From contig BJOX01000170.1 in assembly GCA_009731375.1 (NCBI GenBank), positions 168,170-232,169 of the forward strand: a stretch of DNA of 64,000 nt, given 5' to 3'. A program made the position numbers and the translations under genes. This document shows, one piece after another, positions 11,885 through 21,549 of this stretch. The DNA is from Paulinella micropora. Its lineage: Eukaryota; Cercozoa; Imbricatea; Euglyphida. The notes beneath the pieces are model-generated. The model was not told the DNA's origin, ran no database searches, and worked only from the letters and a program-made list of their open reading frames with translations. Position 1 is the first letter of the stretch; each line of letters begins with the position of its first letter.

Positions 11885-12679
11885 GTGACATTTTTTTCTT
11901 TTATCACGCGTCGGACATTGAAAGCTGCATGTGGATTAATCTCATAGTGCCCATGTCAGATCATGTCTTATTAAAATGTTTTTATACCATTGTTGTTACT
12001 TGGCATTTTTATCGCAACATATGAGTGCGAGGGTCAATCGGCAAATGGATACGACACCGTATAAGGGGATCGCTTGTGAGTTTAGCGATGGTGTTCCTGG
12101 TACGACCCTGCTTCAAGTATCCAGGGTGATGTTCTCAAAAAATGTTCTCATAGTAGACATATTAAATTTTTTTCTTTGGATATACTTAATATCGTCATAC
12201 CAGCACGGTCCGTCTCTACTTGTGTCGGCATATCGCATGGTCGGGCTCACTCACCCCGGCTTTGGATATAGTTATTAGGTCTGGCCCCCTAGTACTATAT
12301 TAAGGTAACCGATTGAATACAAGGGTATGTTATTAAAAGACAATGTATTTACTGATCGGAAGTGTTTTTGGAGAAGGAGAAAAATTATAACGCTGCTTTT
12401 ATTGCAATAGTAATACTATTTGTTCTTGACATACTGCCTCAGAATTAAGTTACGGGGGGGACAACAAGTGTGGAAGGAGGAGTTTTTATTTACAAAAACG
12501 AGGCTGGAGATTTATAGTTGACTCGTGTCTGGCGTATGCGTTTTATATATCCACTGCACCGTCTATCCGTGGGTTAATGCACTTAGTTGCGACACCCCGT
12601 AGCGTTTGTGCAGAAAAGAAATCAGCAATTATATGACGAAAATATTGCATATTTCCGTCATAAAAACGGGAAGGGGTAC
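11885..12679 (+). other. 3' untranslated region and polypurine tract of retro copy 1
   Basis: Non-coding stretch between pol and the 3' LTR, alignable in blocks to 42364-43203 of copy 2. It ends with a purine-rich GGGAAGGGG just before the LTR, the likely plus-strand primer. A 100-codon ORF inside is not conserved in copy 2 and is probably spurious. Confidence 0.75.
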
Positions 12680-12926
12680 TGTAGGCATCACCCCCCGGAT
12701 AGCCGGTAAAAAGTACCCTTTTTCTGGTGTCAGGTGCACCTAGTTTTTTCCCATTATTTTCAATATCGTTTGGCCGGATTTGACCTAATGCCATTTTAAC
12801 CTTGGTCTGTTGCCGTTTTCTTTTCGGCTTCACTGAGCTAATATAACGAGACATCATTCTCTTTTGGGGATTTGTGTCTGGTTGTATTACCGACTTTTTA
12901 TTGAGCTATCTTTTGGGATTGTAACA
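12680..12926 (+). repeat. 3' LTR of retro copy 1
   Basis: 247 bp, starting TGTAGGCATCACC and ending TGTAACA. It matches the 5' LTR at 29351-29597, also 247 bp, with roughly ten substitutions. It is followed at once by TTGG (12927-12930), the same four bases that precede the 5' LTR. Confidence 0.93.
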
Positions 12927-13072
12927 TTGGTCATTTCTTTCGCATTATTCGCCTCTTCCTCCGCTAGTAATTCCCTCGCCCGTTCAATCTTTCTTTGATT
13001 AGCCTGTTGCTTTTTAGCATCCCAACCCTTTTCAAGATTCTTCATCGCGACCTCTCTATTACCTCTCTGCAT
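12927..13072 (-). pseudogene. Acidic/basic viral protein, N-terminal fragment (interrupted by retro copy 1)
   Basis: The minus-strand frame from ATG 13072 encodes about 48 residues (starting MQRGNREVAMKNLEKG) homologous to the start of the intact gene at 57635-58150 in viral copy 2. It is cut at the LTR. The next residues of the gene are found at 29292-29350 and the C-terminus at 29963-30268, so the gene now lies in three pieces. Function unknown. Confidence 0.85.
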
Positions 13073-13150
13073 TTTATGACTTGATTATATTAATATACAA
13101 AATAATATTATTTAGTTTTTATTAATAAACGATTTTTTAACAAATATACA
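13073..13150. promoter_or_regulatory. Divergent promoter region, acidic gene and fibre gene
   Basis: A 78-bp AT-rich gap between two divergent viral starts. It contains TTAATATACAAAA near the minus gene, and a T-run followed by AACAAATATACA directly before the fibre ATG. The same divergent arrangement occurs at 58151-58249 in viral copy 2. Confidence 0.5.
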
Positions 13151-16100
13151 ATGAGTCAATTCAAAAGTCTGTTGGGTTTGAATGACTTAACCTGCGACTC
13201 GCTCGACATACTTAACCTTGATTTAACCAATACCAACATAGTGTGCTTAAATACAGACAGAATACCAGAAGATGCCGACCCCGTAAATCTTTATTTCACT
13301 GACGGACGATTTGATGCGAGACTAGCTACCAAATCAACAACAGACATTAAAGAAGGAAGCAGATTACACTACACAGAGCAACGAGTAAGGGACAACGACG
13401 AGGTTAAAGCCTCAACTCAACACCGCTCTAATACTTCCAATCCACACCAAACCAGTCTATACAATCTCATAGACACAACATATCCGCACCAACGGTCGGG
13501 CAATACTTAACATATAATGATGTAGATGGTAAATGGAGAAATACAACCATTGGCTCAATTGATACACTCTCTGATGTAGTCATAACGGCACCAGTGGCGA
13601 TGAATAGTTATTTAACATATAATTCAATCAACTGGGTAAATAAAACATTTCCGATAAATGTGGATGAAACGGGCAATATTAGTATGGGAGGTTATTTGAA
13701 CATAACAGGAGTTAATTTATTGAATACAAAAGATGTTGATGATTGGATAACGGAGCACATAGCGAACAATGCGAAAGTGTCCGCGGACGGCTCAATTAAT
13801 ACACACAGCGATGTGCTAATAACAGGAACACCCGCAGACAATCAATTATTAATTTACTCAACAGGACAGTGGAGAAATGTTGCTTCACCTTTTCTTAATT
13901 TGGACGGAACCGCGAATATGATGGGCGGATTAAATATGGGAGGATTTGCTATTTCAAATGTCGGTAATGTTGATGGTATTGATGTTTCTGCCCTTGATAC
14001 TTCGGTGGTTAAATTAACAGGAGACCAAACAATAACAGGAAACAAAATATTTACTACTTATTTGGGTATAAAAGATTCAAATCCATTAAATACAGGGAAG
14101 TTATTCTTCAATTACAACAATAATACTGGTTCTATTTATTCGTCGGAGGTAGGTGGAGCAACGGGCTATCCATTATCTATTGTTGGTTCAACGATAACCC
14201 TTGCTTCTACCACGGGGAGTGGAATAACATTAACTGCAATGTTTTAAATTTTAACAGCACGACCGCAATCAGCGGACTTCCAGCACCATTCTATGACGGC
14301 GATGTTTCAACGAAAGTATATACTGATACGAAACTGGCAAAGGACGGCACAACGGCTATGACGGGCAGTTTAAATATGGGAGGATTTGCGATTACAAATG
14401 TTGGTAATGTTGATGGTGTTGATGTATCAGCCCTTGACACCGCAGTCGTTAAACTAACAGGAGACCAAGCAATCGGAGGAACAAAAACATTCAGCAATGC
14501 TATAACCGCAACACTTGGCATAGCATCAAACGACAAAATAACAACAGCAATAAACAAGCCGATAATTATTGGAGCAACTTCAAAGTTGGCGGGAATAACT
14601 GGTGGCTTAGAATTATACGGCACAGCATCTAATGCTAACGGCCCACATATACAATCATATATAAGCACAGACAATTATCCGACATTTCAAGTATTGAACT
14701 ATTTACACGACACTATCTATATATCATTTGACTGTTTTTATAATTTTTCTGATTGGAAATCTAGCGACTCAGGCTCCTGTTTTCAAATAAGTAAAGAATT
14801 TGACCAACTTAACTTTAATTACAAAGTAGCAACTGCTGGAAATAGTGTAAATGGCATACAAACTTCTAATGCTTTAAATATTCAACGATTTACATATGAA
14901 CAGCAAAAAAATAACAAACTTAGCAGACCCTTCTGCTTCAACGGATGGAGCAACTAAAAATTATGTTGATACAAATTTCGTAAAATTAACAACAGACCAA
15001 ACCATAGCAGGAACCAAACATTCAGCAATGTTGTAAATGCGAGTGCTGGTCTTGATATGAAATCGCAAAGCATTACAAATGTAAATCAACTAAATGGTAG
15101 AACTGTCTCAACTTTATTTACAGAGCACGATGCGAACACTGCGAAAGTGTCTGCGAGTGGGTCAATTGATACACATAGCGATGTAGTCATTACAACTCCC
15201 GCTAATGGGCAATTACTAACATACAACGGCACAAACTGGGTAAATTCCGCAGGGTCATTGGCTTTCCTTGCTTTATCAGGCGGAACGATGACGGGCGATG
15301 TAAAATATGGGACTTCTGCTTTTACTTTTACACTGCTCCGCAAGCTATGACGACTAACTCAGCACCTTCTCCGTTTGTTGCTTCTTCTTCGGATGAATAC
15401 AACCCCGCTTATTATGCTTTGAATGCTAATCAAAACGATTACTGGACTACGGCTATATATTACAACGACACGACGGGGTATATAATAGAGTGCCAGCAAC
15501 CACGAATACTTGGGGCGGTGTGGGATATACTGGCGAATATATAAAAATAGATTTAGGGGCGATATATAGGATAAAAACATATTATGTGCGGTCGTCTTCA
15601 GCTAACTTCATTGAAACAACTCCGAGCATTTGGTATGTGGGAACGAGTAGCGACAATATAACATATACTCTATGGGATAGCAGGAGCGGGGAGGCGTGGG
15701 CAAGTCAAACGACAAAGATATATAACCCCGCTTCAAATGCTACCGCCAGATATATTATTTTCGTAGTAAATAAAACGGGGAGTGGCGGAACTTCGTTTAG
15801 AAGCCAACCTCGTATAGCCAGTTTGTATTTTGATTATGAGACATTTAATTATGATTTAACGAATGTTAGAAATATGACAGGCTACTCAATAACGACCAGC
15901 GGTGCCATAACATCCAGCGGATTAATCACGGCGAGTGCGGGATTAACAGGAACCACATTAACGGCCAGCGGATTGATAACGGCAAATGCAGGAGTTGATA
16001 TAAAAAGCCAGATTATATCAAATGTAGCCACTCCATCGGCTTCAACAGACGGGGCGAATAAAACTTATGTAGATACATTAGACGGGCAGAATGTGAAATT

Positions 16101-17394
16101 AACAGGAACCCAGACAATAGCAGGAACAAAGGAATTCAGTGGAATATTGGCGACTTCATTAGGTGTCCCATGTATAGTAGGTAGGAATACAAAGGGAACA
16201 GGTGCAACGGGAGGATTAAAATTATATGAAACCAACAACAATATGAATGGACCGCACATACAAGCATTCGTCCATACTTCCGTATATCCAACATTTCAAT
16301 TATTGAACTGGGTGCAAGACAATATTGCTTTAAGTTTTGATAGTCATTACGATGGGGCGAACTGGAAATCAAGCGACCCTGGCTCAAACTTTCAAATGTA
16401 CAAAATAACTGATAAACTAAGTTTTTTATACAAATCGGGTGTAGCACTTGGAGGAACTGTGGCATGTAGTGAGGCGATGAATATAAACACGGCGGGGTTG
16501 ATAACGGCGAATGCTGGAATAAGCACAACAACGGCGACTGCGAGTGGAGTGATAACCGCAAATGCTGGTATTTCTTCCGCTCAAAGTATCACGATGACTA
16601 ATTCAGGCTCACAACTTTACTTTTCGGACGGCACAACAGCAACTTGCGGGATAAGGTGGTCAGACGATAACCACGGAGTATTCTGTCAAAGAAATGCTAA
16701 TTATATGATTATTAGAGAGTATGGCGATATACACTTTCAAACAACGGGCTCTACTTGGCGAGCACAGATGAATTCAGGAGGTCTTTCTGTCCCTTCACAA
16801 GGTGCTTCTACTTCCGTTCAACTTGGAATGTCAAGGTCAGGATATCCTAATGAACCTATGATTTTATTAAGGTCTGGCAATAATGCTAATAACCGCGGTT
16901 TCATTGGTCATAGTGGCTCACAACTTTATGCTTGGTGTACGTCAAATTCAAACGGCGAACCTTCGGGAGGTTATAATTATATTGCGGTTGGAGGCGCTTG
17001 GGGCTACTCATCAGACAGGAGATTGAAAGCAGATATTAAGACATTAGAATGCGAGGATTGTTGTGAGAAACTAATGAAATTAAATTGTTGCTCGTATTAT
17101 TGGAAAACAGATGAGAAGAAAGAAAAAAAGAATTGTGGATTTATAGCCGATGAAGTTAAAAAAATATTTCCAGAGTTTGTTGAGGCTACGAGTATGAAAA
17201 TAGGCGAAGATGAAAACATAGAAGGAATAGAATATACAAGTTGTATACCAATTCTTGTAAGTGCTTTTCAACATATGGCGGAAAAGGTAGTTAATTTAGA
17301 AAAAGAAAATAAAACTTTACTTAATATATTACAAGACCAAGCAAACCAATTAGCAGAAATACGAGCATTCGTTTTCCCATCTAATGCCCCCTAG
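13151..17394 (+). pseudogene. Tail-fibre-like protein with C-terminal S74 chaperone domain, multiply frameshifted
   Basis: The start MSQFKSLLGL matches the copy 2 homologue. The coding signal then continues through at least five frame changes (near 13497, 14240, 14950, 15010 and 15350-15490). The body has repeated fibre-like segments such as VKLTGDQTIAG and GGLxLYGT. The C-terminus (about residues 510-620 of the last frame) holds a peptidase S74 intramolecular chaperone domain, seen as SSDRRLKADIK and NCGFIADEVKK, followed by a coiled coil. In phages such domains trimerise fibres and then cut themselves off. A role as host-receptor fibre is inferred. The 3' end overlaps the next gene by 11 nt. 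Confidence 0.85.
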
Positions 17395-17728
17395 ATTACA
17401 CCAACCACCGCCTAGGATTGATATGGCGGATGGCGAACTGACACCCGAATTGAAGAATCGCGTGCTAGATGTCCAAATTAAGCAGGAAGAAAAAAAATTA
17501 GACCACGAATATGAGGACAGCTGGGATTGCTGTTTGACTAAGCGAAAAACTGACAGCCGACTTATTAAATACTTATTTCAAATGGGTATCATTATCGCTA
17601 TTATAACCCTTTGTATCGTGAGGTTGTCTGAAAAGAACTTACCGTGCGAGACAGCCAACACTTATGTCGGAATTTTAACACTATTGATTGGGATATGCCT
17701 TCCTAGCCCATCTTCAAGTAAGAAATGA
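17384..17728 (+). CDS. Two-helix membrane protein
   Basis: 114 residues, beginning in the last codons of the fibre gene (ATG 17384, fibre stop 17392). The identical 11-nt overlap in viral copy 2 (62171 and 62181) argues for coupled translation. The N-terminus is proline-rich, then helical and charged. A CC pair follows, then hydrophobic segments near residues 62-82 and 91-108, and a serine/lysine tail. It could be a virion membrane or holin-like protein. No named family is recognised. Confidence 0.75.
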   Translation: MPPRLHQPPPRIDMADGELTPELKNRVLDVQIKQEEKKLDHEYEDSWDCCLTKRKTDSRLIKYLFQMGIIIAIITLCIVRLSEKNLPCETANTYVGILTLLIGICLPSPSSSKK

Positions 17729-17968
17729 ACATTCATATAGTTGAGTTGTATACCAAGAAGCATCACCAGCACAGATTAGCGGAATAGCTTCATCAAAACT
17801 ACGACACATATTATTTCCATTATTTATGAAAACACATTTAAATTTGGTTTCTATTCCTTTTTGAATACAATAAAGACAACTTTCATTTTTTTTATCACTG
17901 ACCCGTGAATAGAAATCACAAGCAGTCCGACCTAACACAGAGCACACAAATAATAATATTAATAACAT
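17714..17968 (-). CDS. Small secreted Cys-rich protein
   Basis: 84 residues on the opposite strand, overlapping the end of the membrane-protein gene by 15 nt. It begins with a hydrophobic signal-like segment (MLLILLFVCSVLG), followed by a domain with six cysteines (YSRVSDKKNES, CLYCIQKGIETKFKC, CRSFDEAIPL). The same protein is recognisable at 62520-62730 in copy 2, with high residue conservation but a one-base loss in an A-run. Conservation on the antisense strand supports a real gene. It is likely exported or lumenal, with disulfides. Function unknown. Confidence 0.65.
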   Translation of the reverse strand: MLLILLFVCSVLGRTACDFYSRVSDKKNESCLYCIQKGIETKFKCVFINNGNNMCRSFDEAIPLICAGDASWYTTQLYECSFLT

Positions 17969-18004
17969 AATATATTATACAACATATAGAAACAAAAAAC
18001 ACAA

Positions 18005-18412
18005 ATGACGGATTTCAAATACCAAAAGATTATTTTTCTAAGTANNNNNNNNNNATACCAAAAGATTATTTTTCTGAGTAATGATTTTCCAGGAGGGGTT
18101 AATGGTAGCAAGACATTTGACAAAAACATTCAAATGAACTTTACCCCGACCAGAATGAATGTTAAGTTTATCCACTATATGAATAATACGACGGAGACGA
18201 AAACAAAAATCCTTTATATGGACCGCATTGGAATTATTGGCACATTCGCCGACAGCAACACCGCAAACATTTCCAATCTTAGCTACAACTTGGGGATTAT
18301 TAATTGGACCGACGGGCAATACACCTTTAAAGTGCTTAAAACAGACAATGGCAGTATTGAGACTGACCAACTAGCTGGAAGAATTGTTATTTGTTTAGAA
18401 TTTCTCGGTTGA
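18005..18412 (+). CDS. Conserved viral protein, about 123 residues, with an assembly gap
   Basis: ATG 18005 begins MTDFKYQKIIFLS. A 10-N gap at 18045-18054 is flanked by the same 26 bases on both sides. Collapsing that duplication gives a protein of the same length as its copy 2 homologue (62771-63142, 123 residues). The sequence looks beta-rich (FTPTRMNVKFIHY, YTFKVLKTDNG) and may be a small jelly-roll or other minor virion protein. It lies immediately upstream of the ATPase gene. No family is recognised. Confidence 0.75.
   Translation: MTDFKYQKIIFLSXXXXYQKIIFLSNDFPGGVNGSKTFDKNIQMNFTPTRMNVKFIHYMNNTTETKTKILYMDRIGIIGTFADSNTANISNLSYNLGIINWTDGQYTFKVLKTDNGSIETDQLAGRIVICLEFLG
18045..18054. other. 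Assembly gap, 10 N, with duplicated flanks
   Basis: The same 26 bases end before and begin after the gap, with one difference. Confidence 0.95.
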
Positions 18413-18425
18413 TAAAAATATAGTG

Positions 18426-19253
18426 ATGGAAAAAATTAACGATATACGAGTTAGACCAATCAAGCAAAACGGAGATGGAGACAAGTTGGCAAAAGGATAT
18501 AAGTTGTTTGATGAGCCGTATGCCAATATTTTTCTTCTCGCTCGCAAGAAGAGTGGCAAGACCACCGCACTGTTTGAAATCTTGAAACGGACTACTGACA
18601 AAAAGACCCGTATTGCTATTATTGCCAGCACAATACATAAGGACCACATTTACAAAGAAATGGTTAAGCACTTCAAGAAGAAGGGAAACCCGATGGCGAT
18701 ATATACATATTTGAAAACGGACGGATACAGTGTGATTGATTACGAGTTAGACAAGCTCAACAAGCCAGACGAAGAGCAAGAAGAAGGCGAAATTGCTCAG
18801 GATGGGAAAGAGGAAGTAGAAAAGCCGAAGTTTCTTTATTTTGGAAAAGAAGAAAAGAAGAAGCAGGAGGGAGGCGAAAAAGTGGAGAGACCGAGCAAAT
18901 ACATTACACCAGAAGTCGTGTTCGTGTTAGATGATTTGGGTAGTGGGCTACGTGATAAGTCCGTTAGCGACCTATTGAAGCGCAACAGGCATTTCCGTTC
19001 AAAGGTGATTATGAGTTCGCAATACCTTAACGACTTACGACCTGAGGCGATTAAACAATTAGACTACCTTCTTATTTTTCCTGGTCAGTCTCAAGATAAA
19101 ATTGAACTCGTGTATAAACATTTGGACCTCGGCTACGACCTTGAATACTTCATTGAAAAATATCACGAGGCGACGAAAGAGAGTTTTAACTTTTTGTATG
19201 TTGATTCGGTATCGGACGAACTGAGGCAAAATTCCAATAAAAGATTTTTGTAA
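18426..19253 (+). CDS. Genome-packaging ATPase (FtsK/HerA-type)
   Basis: 275 residues, taking ATG 18426 rather than the GTG three bases earlier because copy 2 starts at the equivalent ATG. It has a P-loop ARKKSGKT at residues 39-46 and a Walker B strand VVFVLDDLGS near 165. A conserved SSQYLNDLRPEAIKQLDYLLIFPGQ region follows, as in A32-like ATPases of Polintons, PLVs and virophages. It would drive DNA into the procapsid. A lysine/glutamate-rich insert (about 115-155) separates the two motifs. The frame is open here but frameshifted in viral copy 2. Confidence 0.88.
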   Translation: MEKINDIRVRPIKQNGDGDKLAKGYKLFDEPYANIFLLARKKSGKTTALFEILKRTTDKKTRIAIIASTIHKDHIYKEMVKHFKKKGNPMAIYTYLKTDGYSVIDYELDKLNKPDEEQEEGEIAQDGKEEVEKPKFLYFGKEEKKKQEGGEKVERPSKYITPEVVFVLDDLGSGLRDKSVSDLLKRNRHFRSKVIMSSQYLNDLRPEAIKQLDYLLIFPGQSQDKIELVYKHLDLGYDLEYFIEKYHEATKESFNFLYVDSVSDELRQNSNKRFL

Positions 19254-19261
19254 TTTTATTA

Positions 19262-19286
19262 TTTATTTTTTTAGAATTATATATAG
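19262..19286 (+). promoter_or_regulatory. Viral promoter motif (T-run plus ATATATAG)
   Basis: A T-run at 19262-19272 followed by AATTATATATAG ends directly at the ATG. The same T-run plus AATATA layout precedes several other structural genes in this virus. Confidence 0.45.
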
Positions 19287-19607
19287 ATGCCAACATCACC
19301 AGTGATTATTTCACAACCATCGGGATACAATATCAGCTACAATCCAAGCCCAGTCAGTATGCCACAAGCAGGAGGTGCGAAAAACAAGAAGAAAGGAAAA
19401 AAGAAACAAACAGGAGGGAAAATTAACTGGAAAAAAGTAGGAAAAGCGATAGTAGATGCTAATAGGTTTATCAAGAAGAATCAATTGATTTCAAGGGGTG
19501 CTACTTTTCTGAGCGATGTCGGAGTGCCTTATGCGGAACGTGTAGCGAAGGCGGCAATTAAGCAAGGATACGGCAAGCAACGAGGAGGAGCCGTTAAGTT
19601 TCGGTAA
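19287..19607 (+). CDS. Small basic core/minor capsid-like protein with QxGG sites
   Basis: 106 residues, strongly basic, placed between the ATPase and the protease. QxGG occurs at residues 27-30, 41-44 and 98-101, resembling sites cut by adenovirus-type maturation proteases. An amphipathic helix-like stretch (WKKVGKAIVDANRF) lies between the second and third sites. The composition and processing-like sites recall adenoviral pVI/pX and adintovirus counterparts. Homology is inferred from layout, not from clear similarity. A promoter motif abuts the ATG. Confidence 0.65.
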   Translation: MPTSPVIISQPSGYNISYNPSPVSMPQAGGAKNKKKGKKKQTGGKINWKKVGKAIVDANRFIKKNQLISRGATFLSDVGVPYAERVAKAAIKQGYGKQRGGAVKFR

Positions 19608-19633
19608 CCGTATTAAACTAAACTTTATATTAA

Positions 19634-19679
19634 TTTTTTTCTAACAATATACGAACCTTCACCAAAAAACTTCGGGTCA
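19634..19679 (+). promoter_or_regulatory. Leader shared with the integrase gene of viral copy 2
   Basis: A T-run and ACAATATA are followed by GAACCTTCACCAAAAAA and CTTCGGGTC directly before AATGG. The same leader precedes the copy 2 integrase start (reverse strand 57548-57582), where a 15-bp hairpin GTAGGGTGTCCCTAC lies between GGGTC and AATGG. This site is the empty version. Confidence 0.7.
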
Positions 19680-21473
19680 ATGGTTATAAAAAAACCGCGA
19701 AAACAACGACCGCCGAGGATATACAGAACCAAAGATGGCCGACCATATATTAAAGTGAAAGGCAAACGAGCATATCTCAACTTTGGCGAGAAAACGAATG
19801 ACCTTTCAACACTTCAAATCGTTAAACTGTTTCTGAAATATATGAACAAACCCAACCGTCGGGGTCGTACAAAAGAGCGAATAGTTAAGTCCGAATTCAA
19901 CCGTCTGGAACACGAGAACCGCAATCAGGTAAATAATCAGCTAGATAAACTCAAACTGGAAAAGTTTGAGCAAATACACGAACTAGAAAAGAAAGACAAA
20001 GAAGCAAAAGAACAACAAAAGAAAATAGAAGAGCGAGAAGCAGAAACGAAAAGAAATGAACTCGCACTCATACAGACTGAAACAGCTCAAGCTCAAAGAA
20101 TGGCTACTATTGACGGAGAAATAAAAAGACAAAATGCGATTAACGATGCTTTGGTTGAAAGAGCAAGAGCATTGAATGAAGTAAAAGGTGAATTAAAAAG
20201 AAGTGAAAGAAAACAAAGGGAAAGAAAAGGAAGACAGTATGTTTTGTCCGAAGAAGAAGCCATAGCATTTGCTGAGGAAATTCAAAGAAGGAATGATGAA
20301 GCGAAACAACGACAAGACGATTTAAGACAGCAAGCAATGGAAGCAGAACAGAAAGCGGAGGAATCAGACAGAAAAGCATTTATAGCAAATCTAGAAAGAG
20401 CTCAAACTTTATTTGCTAGTGGTGGCAAGAAAAGACAGATTAGTGTCAATAGTTTAGCAAAAAAACTAGGGTGGAAAACGAGGGGGAGCAAACACGGAAA
20501 CAAAGATGTTGAAGGCAGAACAGCCAAAGGTTATATCAAAGAAATCATAGCTGTTAGACAGGGCGAACTTAACATAACAGCTGGTATGACACTTGAAGAA
20601 TTGGAAAATGTTTTAATAGGTCTAACCGCACAGGGTGGAACTGGTGCTAAAAAATTGGAAGACATCATTAAAAAAATATTAACTAAGATGATGATAAAAA
20701 AGCATTTGAAACGAAGTGAATGGAAGACCAAATCAAAGAAAAAAGAATTAGTAAATACCCTAATAAACAAAATGTATGCTGACCCCAACACATATAAAGC
20801 ACTTTCAAATGAATTCCAGATACAACCAGCAGGGGCAAGCCCCCGCACCCCCGAGGTGGAGGAAGATACACCAACAGAAGAGCAACAACCGCCACCAGAA
20901 ACACCACCAGAGCAACAACAACCACCACCCACAGAAGTTCAACAAGAGGTAGATATGGGGGTTGTAGGGGGAGGAGGCCCCTGCCGAGGGCTAATGACGG
21001 ATGAAATAGACGGTATTATGAAAAAGCACGAATGGTATATCGGTACGGTAGCCAGCGATGAAATACACAAACTGAAGCCAGAAAAAAGACAGAAGTATGG
21101 ATTTATTATGAACTTGGATAAGTCTAGTCAACCAGGCTCACATTGGATTGCTGTTTGGGTTGACCTTATTAAAGACGACTCTATTGAAATCTACGACCCG
21201 CTCGCCCTCTATAAGCCGACCGAGCTATTTCTACATCAAATAAAACAACTTATTGAAAAGAGTAAGCCGAGCACATACCTGCTTATGAAAGTCAATCAGG
21301 TTAAAAACCAAAGCGACACGACGGATACCTGCGGGTGGCATAGTATACGGTTTCTTTTAGAGCGAGCAAAAGGTAATAGGTTTAAATTTGCCAGCGGTTG
21401 GACGGACTTAAAAGAAAAAGAAGCGGAGGAGTTGAAAACACAGAACGGCTACGGCTTTGATACCTTTATTTGA
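19680..21473 (+). CDS. Adenain/Ulp1-type cysteine protease with long N-terminal coiled coil
   Basis: 597 residues. The C-terminal domain carries the C48/adenain triad: His488 (SHWIAVWVD), Asp506 (IYDPLA) and Cys551 (DTCGWHS). It should mature virion proteins, with QxGG sequences in neighbouring genes as candidate substrates. The N-terminal 60 residues are basic and residues about 75-240 form a charged coiled coil. Two helical segments follow, then a proline/glutamine linker (about 380-440) containing two GC-rich palindromic elements in frame. Polinton proteases are usually about 150-250 residues, so the N-terminal extension is unusually long. The ATG follows a leader shared with another viral gene. 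Confidence 0.85.
   Translation: MVIKKPRKQRPPRIYRTKDGRPYIKVKGKRAYLNFGEKTNDLSTLQIVKLFLKYMNKPNRRGRTKERIVKSEFNRLEHENRNQVNNQLDKLKLEKFEQIHELEKKDKEAKEQQKKIEEREAETKRNELALIQTETAQAQRMATIDGEIKRQNAINDALVERARALNEVKGELKRSERKQRERKGRQYVLSEEEAIAFAEEIQRRNDEAKQRQDDLRQQAMEAEQKAEESDRKAFIANLERAQTLFASGGKKRQISVNSLAKKLGWKTRGSKHGNKDVEGRTAKGYIKEIIAVRQGELNITAGMTLEELENVLIGLTAQGGTGAKKLEDIIKKILTKMMIKKHLKRSEWKTKSKKKELVNTLINKMYADPNTYKALSNEFQIQPAGASPRTPEVEEDTPTEEQQPPPETPPEQQQPPPTEVQQEVDMGVVGGGGPCRGLMTDEIDGIMKKHEWYIGTVASDEIHKLKPEKRQKYGFIMNLDKSSQPGSHWIAVWVDLIKDDSIEIYDPLALYKPTELFLHQIKQLIEKSKPSTYLLMKVNQVKNQSDTTDTCGWHSIRFLLERAKGNRFKFASGWTDLKEKEAEELKTQNGYGFDTFI
20829..20854 (+). repeat. GC-rich hairpin element inside the protease linker
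   Basis: GCAGGGG, a short loop, then CCCCCGC and ACCCCCGA. It matches the hairpin family seen at 55140, 57533 and 63139 and is translated in frame (AGASPRTPE). Confidence 0.5.
20957..20985 (-). repeat. Second GC-rich hairpin element inside the protease linker, inverted
   Basis: GGGGGTT precedes the arms GTAGGGG (20964-20970) and CCCCTGC (20978-20984). This is the reverse orientation of the element at 20829. It is translated in frame as VVGGGGPCR. Confidence 0.5.
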
Positions 21474-21514
21474 ATTAAAACAAAAAAATATATTTTCCTA
21501 TATATAGTTTTTGA

Positions 21515-21549
21515 GGTCGTAGGAGGTTTTTGAAAAAAAAGCTCCTACA
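21515..21549 (+). promoter_or_regulatory. GGTC-hairpin-A element at the penton start codon
   Basis: GGTC, then GTAGGAG (21519-21525), an A/T loop and CTCCTAC (21542-21548), then A and the ATG. An upstream AATATATTTT and CTATATATAG box is the likely promoter. The hairpin would sit in the 5' end of the message. Confidence 0.6.

Larger units (their letters stand above)
3170..12926 (+). mobile_element. Ty3/Gypsy-like retrotransposon copy 1, main part (leader remainder, gag, pol, 3' LTR)
   Basis: The segment from 3170 matches the untranslated leader of retro copy 2 (minus strand near 52130). Gag, pol, a 3' untranslated region and an LTR follow. The missing 5' LTR and first part of the leader are found at 29351-29961 in the same orientation. 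Both outer ends of the element are flanked by TTGG (29347-29350 and 12927-12930), which shows one insertion event later torn apart. There is one in-frame stop in pol. About 10 differences between the two LTRs make it older than copy 2. Confidence 0.9.

Noticed and set aside
11976-12278. 100-codon frame after retro copy 1 pol
   Set aside because: It lies in the 3' untranslated region and has no conserved counterpart in copy 2.
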